In this document: positions 19,903-34,600 of the stretch, in pieces | Layout: every line of letters starts with the position of its first letter | How positions within the stretch are numbered: position 1 is the stretch's first letter | NCBI GenBank assembly: GCA_009767595.1 | Contig: VSDK01009629.1 | Span: forward strand, 6,624 to 70,623 | DNA from: Symbiodinium kawagutii | Taxonomy: Eukaryota; Sar; Dinophyceae; Suessiales; Symbiodiniaceae | Direction: 5' to 3' | Length of the DNA stretch: 64,000 bases | The notes under the pieces: generated by a model | Database searches by the model: none | Told to the model about the DNA's origin: nothing | Seen by the model: the letters and a program-made list of their open reading frames with translations, nothing else | Program-made: the position numbers and the translations under genes

Positions 19903-22900
19903 ATAAGCACGCCTGGGATGTGGCCAGCACCCGGTTCCAGGGAGGGCGCCAGGAGAAACTTGGAGAGTCACAGCGGACGTTGAACAGGTTGACTGGTTGG
20001 TTGGTTGGGGTTATAACCTGTTAATGATAGTTGATAACAGGAGATTGTAACCAAGAACAGGAGATTGATGACTTTCTGTTGATGATGGCTGGTGAAATGG
20101 TTGATGTTGGGAATGGATATTGATGTTTAGTTCATTTAGTTAATTTGGTTGGTGGTTTGCTTCACATGTTTGATTTTCCTTAGTAATGAATCGTTAACAC
20201 ATGGTTGGTTGACAAGCATATTTTTTATAGGGGTGGTTCAACCGCCAACCAGTTGATGACTGGTGTGGAGTTTCTGTTGGTGATGGATGAATTGATGGTC
20301 GTTGATCATGCTTAATGTTGACCGAACCCGTTTTGATACGAAACCATTGATGAGTTGGAGTAATGCGATAATTGATGATCAATGAACTTGAGCTTGATAA
20401 TTGAATAATGACTGATTTATGGTGTCACCATGGTTGTGAATGACAGTTGTAAACAGGTACTGACCATTGATTGATGGCTGGATTGAATGGTTATCATGGT
20501 CAATTGATGGCATTATTCAGCCGTTGTTGTATAATCAAACATCAACAAACCATTGTTTCTTTGATTATGGCTAGTTCAACATGCCTATTTTTACATGGAA
20601 TTATGTTCAAATGTTGTTATAGAATTTAATGGTCGCATAATACCGTGAATTAATGGCTGGACGATGCTGGATGTACCATTGTTTCTTTACAACCCTGTTG
20701 ACTGACTAATACCAGTGTTGTAAATTGGTAGCTGCCATATGTTGCCAACAGTTCATTCAAGCTTACCATTTGGGTTAATTGATGGCGGCCTAGTCGTTGA
20801 TACTGACTGATTCATGGTTGAAAATAAGTGATAAATTGTTTGAATCATAGTTATTTCATGGCTAAATATCAACCAATTGATGGTAAATGGTTCGTGCTTA
20901 CCCAACCTGGTAATCATGCACAGCTCGCTAATCCACCGATGATAGAGGATACACTTTGGTAATTTACCATAGCTGGCTGGAAAATCACTTTGTTTCTCTA
21001 CAAAAGCTGGTGATTTTCCAGCCAGCCATGTTAAACTACCGGAGGATAATAGAGCAATAAATCAGAACCCTGCTATTACCTTGTCTGTAAATGTGAAGAG
21101 GAAGGAGTTGACCCCAGATGTCTTTAAGAGCCTCCTTGGAGACTGATGGCTACAACTGTCTATAATCTTACTATTGTTGATTCATGTTGGTCAATGTTGA
21201 TCAGTAAAAACCCTGAGTAGGCAATACACAGTCATTCTCCGGGCAAATGGAACAACTCTGAAAGATGGTTCTGTCGATCCATTCCGGTCTCCACCAACAA
21301 AAAAGTGGGTTGCAACCATCCAGTATTTCTAGCCAAATGCGGGTCTCTCAAGCCATAGAGAACCCCAAAAATGGCTGGTGTGACACTAATCATAACAATA
21401 AGGACTGAAAAGGGATGATTGGGGGGTCCCCTGTTTTGAGAGATCACCAGATATTGTCCACAGGTTTTGCTGTTTCCAGTCGCTACCACTGAAAAAAGAC
21501 CTTTCAGTCATGAAACCAGAGCATGGCACCAGAGGATTTTCATGACTGCTGAACTGGTTCCAAGTTGATCCAAGCAAAAGTGTGACACTCAAGTTGCGTA
21601 CCATGATGCAGTTCCAGTGGTTCCAGTTTCTGGTTTCCCCACGGATTTGACCACTTTATGCTACTTGTAGAACCAATGGCGGAGCCAGAACAATCGAATT
21701 CGACGATGCCGATTTTAGATTCTGCGTTGAAGAGGTTTGCAGATGTTTCTTGTTCCCAGAGAATCTGAGAAGCACCTGTTCGGAATGTCTTTTTTCATCC
21801 CCACAACCCAGGAAACCCAAAGAGCAATGAATGCGTTCTCGGATGGGTCCTCTGAAAACCAACCCACCTGCACTTTTCAAAAGGATATGCATAGCCATGG
21901 AGCCATCCAAACATGATGATCTTAGGGACACCGATGTGAATTCATTCGGGATGCTATAAGATCTATTTGGACGTAGCAACATGCACAGCCCATCACTTCT
22001 GTTTTACCATGAGCTGATGGATCCACCGATCAACCGATTGCTGGAAAATTACGAGGAAACCATTTGAAATCCTGGTGACCGCTGAAACCAAAACCTTATG
22101 AATCATTTTTATCTCATTATTTCTACATCATCAACCATGATATAATCAACCATTGATCAAGTCAACCACTAATTCAACCATCAGTCAACCATTCACCAAC
22201 CACTAATCCAACCACTAACCAATAACCAACCACTAACCAACCACCATTCACTTATTATCAACCAACCAACCATCAGTCAGCCACTTATAAACCATCAACC
22301 AACCATTAACCAACCATTAGTCAACCATTAACCAACCATTAAGTAACCAATTCCCATCGAGGAAGCAATACTTCTTGGGCGATCTGGCGGAGTGCCAGCG
22401 CCAGGGCGTTTGGCGCAGCTGCCGGGTGAGTCGCGTGCCCAGCGACGAAAAACCCCACGACGGGTCCTTCCGGGTGAAGTTCGACGACGATGCGGAGGAG
22501 ATGAAGTGCTGGTACAAGGTGGGGCTGGTGAAGAACCAGTATCAACTAGGGTTGTTTGTTAATATAATATGGTGAAAAAATGTTGCTAATGGATAATGAT
22601 GGTAAATAAATTGTTTGGTAATAAACTGATATTAACAATGGTCGCTCATGGTTTAATAATGGTTAATGGTTGATAAGATAGAGAACAACTTGCTTGCAAA
22701 TAAGGTGACTAGGGGAAACTATATGGTTAAAAGCGCTAATATGTGTGAAGAAATCGTATGAGTTGGTCAAGATTCGCTTTTATCATCCAAGATTTCTCCT
22801 GGGAGCAACCAGCTGGGAGCCTGGGGATGATGCATGGGACTAGCAGGAGGCTTATCAAGCTACAGGATCTACCTATCTAAGTTTCCCAGCATCATTTGAC

Positions 22901-25598
22901 TTTTCAGCCACAGTCATGTGATTTGGTAGCTATCCCGCACCTTGTGGCTCAATCATCTATTACTTATCCCTGTAGTGGGATAGCAGGATCTATTTGATCC
23001 GCATCTTGTAGCTATCAGTGGCATCTACCCCTGGGATTCCCTGGGCGTGTCCCTGGCAGGACCTCCGTGTCGCCGATCCACGGCAGGTGGCAGTGCCTCC
23101 TTGGCTGAGCTCCTGGCAGCCCGAGGAAGCACCGCCCGACCCCAACTGCTGGGAGCACCTGGAGGGACAACGACGCAAGGAGAGCGATTTGTGGTGCTGA
23201 CTTTACCGTCATGAACCATGACCCACCATCAGTCTGTGCTTTTGCCGTTGTGCCGTTTTTGTTGATGGTTTGTTGATGTTGTTGATGTTGTTGGTGGTGT
23301 TGTTGTTGTCCTTGTATGTGTTGCTCATTGCATTTTGGGCCAATGACTCCTGTGGCTGGACGGAACTTCCAGACAAACTTGTTTTGTTCGTTGGAAGAGG
23401 TGGGTACCATAGAAATCCAAACAATTCCAATCCAGATACATGAAGGGTCTCACAGCAAAACACAAAACAATCCACCAAATACCCAAAAACATAAACAACC
23501 CAGGAAAGTCTATAATTTGGCTGCTTTTCGAAAACAAAAAAACATAAAAAACATAAACAATCCGGGAAATTCCAATTTGATAGGACAAAATCCACCGTTC
23601 TTAACGCAGGATGTGCCGCCCTGGTGGCGTCATGGCCGTGCCGCAGATGCTCAGCCCATCTCCTTGGCCGAGCGGCAGCGGGAGGCGCAGCTGTGGCAGG
23701 AGCACCGGCAGCAGGAGGAGATGCGAAGCCGAGAACGGCAGGCGCAGAGGGAAGAATTCGCGACCCTTGGACGGACGCCAGGACGTGGGATGCGATGGAT
23801 GGTCCAAGTGAATCAACTGAATCAACTACTGAGTGATCGAAGTGATCTAAGTGGTCATGATCTAACTAAATATCACTTGGACGATGGATGTGATCAACTA
23901 CTAAGTAACCAACTGGCTGGTGCTTTTGATTGACATGTTTTTGCATTTTAAGTACAGTACTACTAAATAACTAACTGGCTGGCGGTTTTGAGCATGTACC
24001 GTATATGGAGATCTGGGAGATGTGGTTAGCTTCCAACTGACCGGCGCATATGGCTTTTGGATTGGGCAGCTGGCCGCCAACCAGTGATGGATGTGACCGG
24101 AGATTGATGATCATTATGGTGGTTGCATGTTGTTCTTGGGGTGTAGGGGTCAATCTGGGGTTAGAGTATTCATGATCGGATACCCCAAACAACAGGGATG
24201 ATGATAGCCTCCAACTCGAATTGATTGCTAGTGAGTCAATACTTGTGTTAAATGGTGATTCGTATTGATTAGCCACCACCCCAATTTAAGGATGAATAGT
24301 TTGTGAACCCCCCAAAGACTTTCTGGTTTATTAATTGATATGGATCTCTCGTTGGTAGTGGTTAATTATATGGGTAGGTTTAATGATGTTGAATGCTACA
24401 GAGATTGATGGTCAACATGGATGGTTGAATTAAGGTCAATGATGAACTCAAGCACCATTTGATCCACAGTTGGACCCAGCTTTTTTGGGGTTCACTCTTA
24501 CGCACCCTGGTATGAGGGGCATGGAAGATTTGAAGCTACCACTGGTAGTTCCTGTCCCTGTGATGTTGACTTCCAGGGTGTTGGATCTGGAATCCCTCCA
24601 TGGTAACAGAGATGATTCAGCAAGGTATGCGGGTTGGTCCAAGGTCATGGGGTAGCGCCAAGCCACTGGTGGTTTTGTTAGTGGCTATGAGCTTGGATAC
24701 TAAAACATACTGTAGTTAGTAGGTATTCCCGTCTTACAGACGATTAACGAACAAACATGGACAAACACATTTACATATGGGTATGTCTTTTTATGACCAG
24801 CCCCCGAAACATACCCGTATGGTTTTGAGAAACTCCGATATTAGGTGTGTGTTTACGCTGTCTGTTCACAGTGACCATGGACCCTTTTTGTTGTGACGTC
24901 GAGTCGTCATCGTTTTCTTCACGCATCCGAGGAGACTCTGCCGAGAAAGGGAGCACCTTTTCAAGCATGATTTGCCGTCGATGGATCTGAAAGGCAGAGA
25001 TAAGTCGAACCGATGAGGCCGGTGGTGGTCCATGTCTACCAGGTCCACCTCGAAGGTGATCCAGGAGGATCTGCAGTCAGCAACCAGCGGTGGAGAGCCG
25101 ATGTGTTGAGTCTCCGGTGGCTCAGCGCGAAGCGACCAACGGGCCATGGGCCAAGGTGATGATCATCGCGAAGCGACCACAGGTGAAGCGACCAACTGAC
25201 ACCAACCAAGCAGCGCTGAAAAAAACAGCCAGCCAACGCACCACTCAGTCGAAAGCAGCCGGGGGCGCCAACGGGCCACAACGATTTGCTCATTTGACAA
25301 ACGGATTTCCAGCTGAGCTTCGCTGGTCCCAAGCTTGACCGGAAGAGAAGAAAAAAGGTGAGAATCCACAGGGGTTGATGGTTACCACTGATGATTGCCA
25401 ACGGTGAATTACAATGATCATGGTTAATGATGATGCTCAATGATCATGGTTCATGATGATGGTCATACAATGAGGATGGTTTATAATGATAGTGGTTAAT
25501 GATGTTTTAATAGTGAGGCTTACAAAATTAATGACGGAAATTGGTCGACAATGGTGGTTCGGTTAAGTGTGGTTCTTGAGAATGATGAATGATGATGA

Positions 25599-25687
<89 letters not shown>

Positions 25688-28600
25688 TGATGATGATGGG
25701 TCATTCATGATTTGGGTGGCTGTAACTAAGCTATTGAATCCATCCTGACTCTCAAACTGGCATCGGACCATTTGTTTGCTTGGTAAGTGGGACATCCAGA
25801 AAGTTGGAGTCGGTAGTGCCTCTGAATCAACACGTGGCGATCAGGTGAGTAGTTGCTGCTCTAGAAACGCAGCAGCGGCAGGCTTCTTGTTGCCTTCCAA
25901 TGTAGTTGCCACCCATCCTATTCCATAATGAGAACCATTGTTATAAGACCAGAATCAACAACATCTTCAAGTGATATCAACTCTAAGCAGCTGATTCAGC
26001 CTGCTGCCTGTGAGCACCACCCGAACATTGTATATCCTTTCCCTTTTAGACAAGTTCATTGCTGGGTGTGAAGCTGCAGGGATGCAGTAGCTGTTGGCAT
26101 GGTGTCGAGCACCCAAAATATGTGTGTAACATGTTGTAACCAATGAACGGTTGTTTGTTGATAATTATGGATACTAGTCCTGTGGACATGGTCAACACTT
26201 GCGAATGATCCTGAATCATTGACGAGAGGGATAGCCAAACATAAGCAACCATAATAGCCATGGGTCATGCCCAACTAGGAAAATGGTAGGTGAACAGAAT
26301 AACCTGATCCTTGTTTAGCTTCAGATGTTCATCACCAGTGATGTTGTTGATCTTCTCACTTCTAGCCATAGTTGGTGGTTACATCGTTGACATCATCAGT
26401 ACATGATGTTGTCGGGATGCGTGTCGCCGGAATGCCCCTGACAGCCTGGTTTCTGGACGATGTCCAATTTCCATGGGATGGGTTTGTCCATAAATAGTGG
26501 TACCTACATGGCTATGGGTCAAAATTAACCAACCAATAATGAGGGATAATCACCAACAATAATAGGGAAAACAATGGTTAATGATAATGATGGTGGAACC
26601 AGGGGTAGAGGGTTTTGACCCGCAGCCACATGTACCTGCTGACCATCCAATAATGGCCATCATTAATAGATTAACAGGGAAACCGCCACAATGGTGTGGG
26701 ATTCGCCCTTTTTGGACACCAAGACGCGTCGCTGGTTTAGGGACACCGCCACTTTGGGGTTACACCATTTTGGAACCAAAATCTAATGTTTCTTCTTGAC
26801 ACAAGTGTGGCATTTTCATTCCCACAGATCACCAGAAACCAAAATGCACATCAATCATCGGTCAACAAACATCAAACGAATCAAACACCAACCAGCTCAA
26901 CCACTCAACAGCCTAACAACACAACTCACCAAAAGTGATGGCACTCACCACCTGCTCCCAGGGCCCTGGGCTTGTCCGGGGCCCGGCGGTGCCAGGCTTC
27001 TGAACGGCTGACTGGCGTGCGCTACGACTTTGAATCCATGACCTGTCGAAAGAGCCGTGCGTTCGCCGCGTTCGCCGCGTCGGAGCTGGGAGCCTCCAAC
27101 CAGCCTCCAACATCCACCGTTCGCATCCAGCGTTGCTCAAGCCGTGATGGGGACGCCAAGTGGCTATGGTTGGAGTTTATGAATGGTTAATCATGGTTGT
27201 TATCAAGAGGGTCATAGGGGATGTAGCAAGTACAAGGGTTGAGGTTTATTGCTATCAATAGTCAACAAAGGATGATAATGGGGGTACCCCGATTTTGAGA
27301 ATCCACCATCTACCAACCATCCACTACCAGTCCAAAAGCTAGGCCGGGATACTCGTGAAGTTGTGAAGGCAGCGGTGCTAGCAAAGTAGAGAAATATGAC
27401 AAACAATACAAAATACCTCAATAAAGGTACCTTTTCTGGTCATTTTCGGGAAGAGCCAGCGGTGCAGGGTGAACGGGCCCGTAGCCCATATTGTGTTTAG
27501 GTGTCCTTGCTAATCCTTTTGGTGGGGGAGTTGATATTCTTGATACCGACAGCTGCATATCGAGTTGATGTATGAATCGCATGCGTTTGGTTGTTCAATC
27601 ATCATTCCTGCACTGAGCCACTGGGTGCGTTTGGGGCCTTGCACTAAGAACTGAGAAGATGCTTCTCTCAGTTTACTTGCTGTTGAGCCAGTGTGCAGTT
27701 CAGTTTTGAGCATGGCAAAGTGAAGCAAAGAGTGAAGCAAGCACACACATCATAGACCATAGTCATGAAAGTGTGTACACTGGTGGATCCATGTTCTCCA
27801 CCACTAAACCAGCCACCATTTTGATAGCTCAATAGATAATAGCTCATGGTTTGCCTGCCACCAACTTGGGGGCTTGATGAAGAGCTGGATGGCATTGAGC
27901 AGTTGGAGAGATAGCAAGAATGCTGCAGCCAACAATACGGCCTCTGTGGCCCACTTCCCAAGGGTGACTGCGAAATCGCAGGTCCTTTACGTGCTTGATA
28001 CATGAGCATGCTATTGCGCAAGGGTTTCTTTAACATATAGCTATGGGTCAATATTAACCACCAATAATGGGGGATAATGACCAACAAACCTATCGGGAAA
28101 GCAATGATTAATGATAGGGGAACCAGGGGTACAGGGTTTTGACCCACAGCCATATGAGGGCTAACGATGATTCACAATGATCAACTGGCTGGTGGTTGAA
28201 AAATCATTGTGCATTTTCCCCATTATTACTGAAACGATAGGTTGGTTGACTTGCGCATTTTTTTCATAATGGTGTGGTTCAACCACCAACGAGATTAATT
28301 TGGTAGTTAAATTTCAACCCAATTGGGAACTGTTAAAACTAATCTGGTTGAAATTCAGTACGAAACTAGTGAAATCTAATTGAAATAGTTCAATCTCTTA
28401 ATTCAATCTGCTTTAACCATAGTTAAATTAACCACTGTAGTTATTTACCGTAGTTAAATTAACTAACCACTGCGCAGTTCATATCCCATAGCTTTTTCAC
28501 CGTTCCCAGCAGGATGATAGCTTGAACCGTTCCCAGGATGCTTTACCAGTCTCCAGGTGCATATGGCGATTGGACCCATCGAGGTGGAGAAGGCTCAGAA

Positions 28601-31600
28601 GGCAGGTGCCTCAGTGACCGAAAATTTTGTGCCAGGCTGAGCAGGATGGTTCTGGCATAGCTATGACCGGTGTTTATATGGGGCTTTCTCAAGCCATAGG
28701 GAAGCCCTAAAACTGGTTGGGTGAATTCTATTTAATATAGGATGATTTGGGGGTACCCCTATGACTTGAGAAACACCCATATGGCTTACGATATCTTTAG
28801 CATTTGTATATAGCAGGCTATAATCAGATATAACCGGTGTTCATGGCTTAATATTTTTATTGTTTGTCTAGATCGATATTTGTAAGTTTGAGTGGAAGAA
28901 AATGGTTTAAGGTATCTTAAGATATGAATCCATCTATGGCCATACATGGGTTTTTTATATCAACATGAATATTACCCTTGGATCCATATCGCCTAAATTA
29001 ATGCATAGGCATGTTTCTACTTGTCTCTTTGCAGCGGCTTTATTTATTTGAGACGTCAAATCTGCTCAGATTAATTTCCATTTCAATTTGCTCAGTTTCA
29101 TTTCCATCTATCTCTCTATCCCCATTCTGACACATGTCCACCAACCACCATGCTGGAGCCAGTAGCAACACGAAGCAGCAATCGTTGGGATGAGCCGCTG
29201 TTGATTTGCACGGCGTGGCACAGTGGTCGGGCCAAGTCCCGTGGGCTGCAGCTGGCAATACCGCAGCGCCCACCGTCCGGCTTCGCCAATGGGTGGGCTT
29301 GTGTGAACTGGGTGTTTCTCAAGTCATAGGGCTACCCCCAAATCATCCATTAGTAACCATTTATAGTAGTCAACCAATCATTTTGGTCCTCCATTTTGAG
29401 AAACCACCAACTGCCTCATGGTGTGATTAAACCCGATATAGAACCAACAGAACAGAAGCACACGTTGCAATGTAATGAGAGTCCCGAATATACGCGTCAG
29501 ATTGGCAATGCCCGGCCGAGCGATCATCCTATCGTCGAAGCCTCCTAGTATTGTATCCTGATTTGGTGGCTGTGACTTGCTTGCTTGCCATTTGCTTTTG
29601 AGGGACGACCAAGCCATGTGAAGAGCGTATTTCTATGTAGTTCTTGAAATGGTGGAAACCAACCATGTGCAACCCCATGATTTGTTTGGTCATTGGCCGC
29701 CTGAATTCTATGTCAACTCAGCAATGCCGCGCTCCCGCTTGGCAGCTTGGGCTTAAACGGATCATGAACATCATGACATGAACAGCATCAGTTTGCTTGT
29801 TGCTGTCACCAACCATGCAACATGTCCCTTGACAAAAGGCAACCCAAAAAGCTGTGTTTTTGTATTCGAGTTACGTTGCTTAGCCTTGGAAGGCATTTTT
29901 CAGCTCCAGTGCACGGTCGAAGATTCAGCGATGAAGATCCAACTGTAAAGAAACAGTAACGACACAGCCTTGTACTGCGCTGCGGCAAAGACAGCTTTGC
30001 TTCGAGGCCCGGCTGAAGAGTCAGGGCCAAGCACAGCTGGTTATGCTGATTGGTTGGCAGCGACCGCAACCAAGGCAGCAATCAGTGCATTAAACGCAAT
30101 AACAACCATTTGCAATTCTCGAAGCCGGCACCTTGCAGTCTTCATCAGTTCACACCACCAACTTCCTAACCTTTGTGAGGGATGTTTTTCATACATTGTT
30201 TTGAGGGATTGGAACATTTGTGATTTGATGCAATCACTAGATTCAGGGCCAAGACACAACATTTCTGGAGTGCGTCTGACAAAGTGAATACACGATCTCA
30301 ATCTCAAACACGTTCACACCACCAATGGCTAAATTTCCAATACAACCCTCTTCTTTTTGATCCGATCCATCCAATTCACCCAACCAACATCCACCAAACA
30401 CTCAACCAACATCCGCCAACAACCTCAACATCCGCCAACAACCTCAACATCAACCAACATCAACCAACATCAACCAACCAAACAACCAACCTCAACCAAC
30501 CACCACCAACAACCTCAACATCCACCAACAACCTCAACATCCACCAACCTCAAGCTCAACAGCAGGCGCAACCCGGCTTGGCTATTCAGGCCTTCCTGTT
30601 GCGCTGTTGGATGTTCAGCAAACAAAGCGCCGAGCGTTTCGAGAAGGATCGGCTGCTGGAGGATCCCACGCCGGGCCCCGGGGCCTACGGCCTGCCGGCC
30701 GCCATGGAAGCGTCGGAGCGCTGGCGCCATGGCAGCACTGCGTGGCCCTGGTGACAGCTTGCTAGGGCATCCACCATGATGGTTGTGTGTCATTGTTCAG
30801 CTGGATTTATCAATGACAGAACATAATAAGCTGGATTTATATGGATTTTTCATGTCCATTGAATGTCAATGATTGAATGCTAAGCAGAACAATAACAATG
30901 ACATTCAAGGTTGAACATTAATGATAACAATGATAGAATCCTGTGAAGGTTAGTTGGCGTATAATTTTCACATGGGTAACTGATTATTGAAAGTAAGTTA
31001 AACAGTTAAACTATGATGGTTGGTTCACTTGCCTGAAGGTAAGTTGAATGGCTATGTTCTGAAGGTAAGTTGAATGAGAAGCAGAAACCAATTTTTGCAG
31101 AAAACGTTAGCTGGTAGATGTAGCTTGGGTGTGCCAACATCTGGAAGACATCACTCCGTGGGAACAACAGTTTGCAAGACACTTCTCCATGCGTGGTATA
31201 TCTGCCAACATACGGGTCACTTTGCTGGTAAAATTGCTGTAAATGTTGGTAGCAATACCAATTCTTGTATTCGGAATTGCTAGACATCTTGCATTGCTGA
31301 CAGCTTGAAGGGTTCCCACGGCAGAGGCATTTTTTGTTTTGCAAAAGTTTGGTAGTCCGGAACCAAGGTCGCCCATGGTGACAAGTGTGTCCACCCAGAC
31401 CCTGGGATAAGATCACCAACAGGCGGGTTGACTCCACCAAAACTCTGCCTACAAGTCAAAGTGCACATATGCTTACTGCACTAAAAAGGCTTGGCGCTCG
31501 CAGTTTTCCAAACCAGCAACTCATGCTTCCCCATGTTTTCAAATGATGCTAAACCATTTGACTGGAAAGTGTGTTGGTTTGTGGGGAGAATGTTACCCCA

Positions 31601-34600
31601 CCCATCACCCAGGGACTATACAGCAACAGAAAGGTTGTTGGGAGCACGCTGGGATGCCCATTCAGCAACTTGCTGACTTGGGTCGTTCACCTCCCGGGAG
31701 GTACCCCAAAATGTTTGGGCGGCCCAAGCATTGTGCAGGCCAAGTCCCAAAATCCTCAAGCACGTTGAATCAAACGTTTCAACTCAGGAATTTCACGAAA
31801 TGTTTGGGTGACAAGCCTTGTTTGGACATGACCTGAATTTCATCCCTGGTTCACCACCCCAAGGCTTGGGCATTCCCATAGTTCCAGGGGACTTCACCAG
31901 GGGCCTCCAGGTCGGACAGCAGTACCAACGACCTGGAGAAGGAGCCCTGTCATCTCTCTCCGCTGTCGCCGCCCTGCCGCACGCCCACCCCGGCGCGGGC
32001 CGTGGAGAAGGAGAACCGGGTCCCGCTCTCCGCGCGCGCCGCGACGCCCAAGAAGACTCCCGCCACGCCAGCGCCGGCAGCCCCGGCCACCTGCTGGGAG
32101 GGCGACTCAAGGAGACAAACAGATCTGCGCTTGGCGTCCAGACTGGATATGGTACGTGGAGAGCTTAGGTTTGACCAAGTTGTGGCAATGCTGTTGATGA
32201 GTTTGATTTTTGCAGAGGGTGATTTGCAGCTTTTGGGCTTAGAATCAATGTACGAGGATATAGGGGGGCGATGGGGGTCGTACTTGTTGGGTAGCTGCAG
32301 CTGGAGGTTGTCGCCATCCGTGATCTGTGAATTGGTTATAGTCGTGGCCATTGATCAAGCAACATGCATATCTCACCGTGTTGGTTGATGGGAACATCTA
32401 CGGAAAACCTCATTCGTACCACCAATTATAGGGTCTTCCGCTAGATTTTCCCATCAAATCAATCATCATCAACCAGTCTAGTTGGCCCAGGGGGGTGAGG
32501 TTTTCCTACACTGAGGTGATGATTTGAGACTGAAGTCCAAGGAAGCCAAAGAGTCGGGAAGCCCTGCGTCCTTGGCTGCGGTGTTCTTTGATGTGGGCAA
32601 AGCCTTGGGGTACCTCCAACAACCTCCAGTTCGGGTTGTTTTGTTACTAGAGCAAGAATTTGATAGGAAGCCATTATTTATGGACCACGTGAATACTATA
32701 AGGTTTTCCGTAATTTTGGGAGTCTTGGCTCGTGCTACTGGTGATCCTTATTGCCAGTCCCCTATGCCTATGCAAAGGAAAAAACACTTGCCCAAAAAGG
32801 AACTTCCATAAAGTTGGGACTGTGAACGAAACCTTCGATTTATGTAGGTAGGGTCGAATCAATTGTTAGTTACGCACACACTTAAGCAGGTTGGTTGCTT
32901 GATGGTTTACACCCCAATCCGCACCCCAATCCTTTGATGGCCGTTGCAGTTGTTTTGATTGTTGTGATTGTAATACACTCGGTTGGCCAATCGAAGCTCC
33001 ACTTCCAACTTCACTAGCCACCAAGTATCTACAAGAACTATATAAGACAGGGATATCACATTGTTCATACTTGTTTGTTAGCTGCCCAGGATTCAGCAAC
33101 CGCCACCCAGCACTGCTCCTCCCCCAGCGCAGCTCTCGCCGCAAGGCTTCAAGTTGCTTTGACTGCCAAGGAAACCCCCGGGGGAAGGCGTACACGGTTG
33201 TGGTGTTGTTTCATGCGTGAATGACGCAATGAATTAGGGAAGATCCATGGTTCTTAGAGGTAAACCAAGGGGGATTATAACCAACAGTACTTGTTGAACA
33301 GCTACTGGTTGGTGGATTGATTGCCGTTTTTATTGCCCAAACATAATTGTCAACAAATGGTTGATTGACAAGCAGAATTTTCACAGGGGTTGAAATCACC
33401 AACCAGATTAGCTTGCAGTTCTGGTTTGTTGCCCGCTGTTTTGTTGTTCGATGTCGGTTTGTGAAAGAGATTATATTCATTGCTGCTATGGCATTGGCAT
33501 TTGTACTCTACATGTGGCATTCGTGACGGGCATGCCGGGCTCTAGCTGAGCAACACCATATTTGGTGGGTGTTTTCACATATGTTTTGGTTCAACCATAC
33601 CTGCGGAATACACTCGGGCGTCGCAATGGCCACCATGCTCTTGATCTTCTTGGATATTACCTGACTGACTAAGATGTTTAAGATGGGTTACAGCCACCAG
33701 ATTCGGTTTTAGACCCCATTACCGATTGGCTGTTTCAACTCTTGTTTTCCCGGTCTACCTGTGGGACGATGAACCAGCTTAGTTTCATGGTTGACAACTC
33801 TGGTTGGAGATATCAGAAGTTACTGTAATGATTCATAAGTTGATTAATGGTTAATGGTTCACTAAGTTCAACTGGATTGGTGAATGGTTCATAATTTCAT
33901 AGACACTTATGTAGAGGTATTTGCGCTTCACAACTGTTGGTCGATTGCACTCCGCTAACATAGCTGGCTGGAAGCACCATTTCCAATAGCTGAGTCATCC
34001 ACAAATGGCATCCATGTTAGGTCACCAGGGGGTAATGGTTCAAAACCTTCATCGGGTTGACTCATGAATATCACTGGTCATTGTTGACTAATGAATACCC
34101 ATAGATCACCAGAGGGTAATTGTTCATAATCATTTCCGCCAGAATGGTATCTTGTTTTTTGACTAGTGCTGGCTAGTGGTTTTTAACATGTTTTGTTTTC
34201 CCATGTATTACCAAGTGGGTGGTTGGTTGACAAAATAGGGATATCACTGCTTCATCACCAGAATATTACCAGTGATATCCCCATACATGGTGTGAATGAC
34301 CAGTATATTTACCATATATGGCTGTGGGTCAAAACCTATTTCCTGTTAAATCTGGCTGCTCAGTATCAACCATGGCTGATCAAATCTTCAACCAACATTA
34401 TCCACCATCATTATAATGATGATCAACCATCATTATCAACGATAGCGGTTATCAACCATCATCATGATCTTATATCACCATTTGAGTGATCAACCATCAA
34501 CCTCTTGTTTTTGGTAGGGCTTTCCCAGGACCGCAAGATCGAAGACCTCTCCAAGAAGATCGAGGATGCGGTGGAACGCGGGTCGAAGGATGCCTAGCAT

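Noticed and set aside
23209..23595. 128-codon minus-strand ORF rich in Phe, Cys, Asn
   Set aside because: AT-rich intron between two well-phased plus-strand exons; no protein-like pattern and no splice support.
31818..32168. Alternative 116-codon frame over the KEN exon
   Set aside because: Arg/Gly/Ala-rich shadow of a GC-rich exon; it does not match the phase of the exons at 30590 or 34529.
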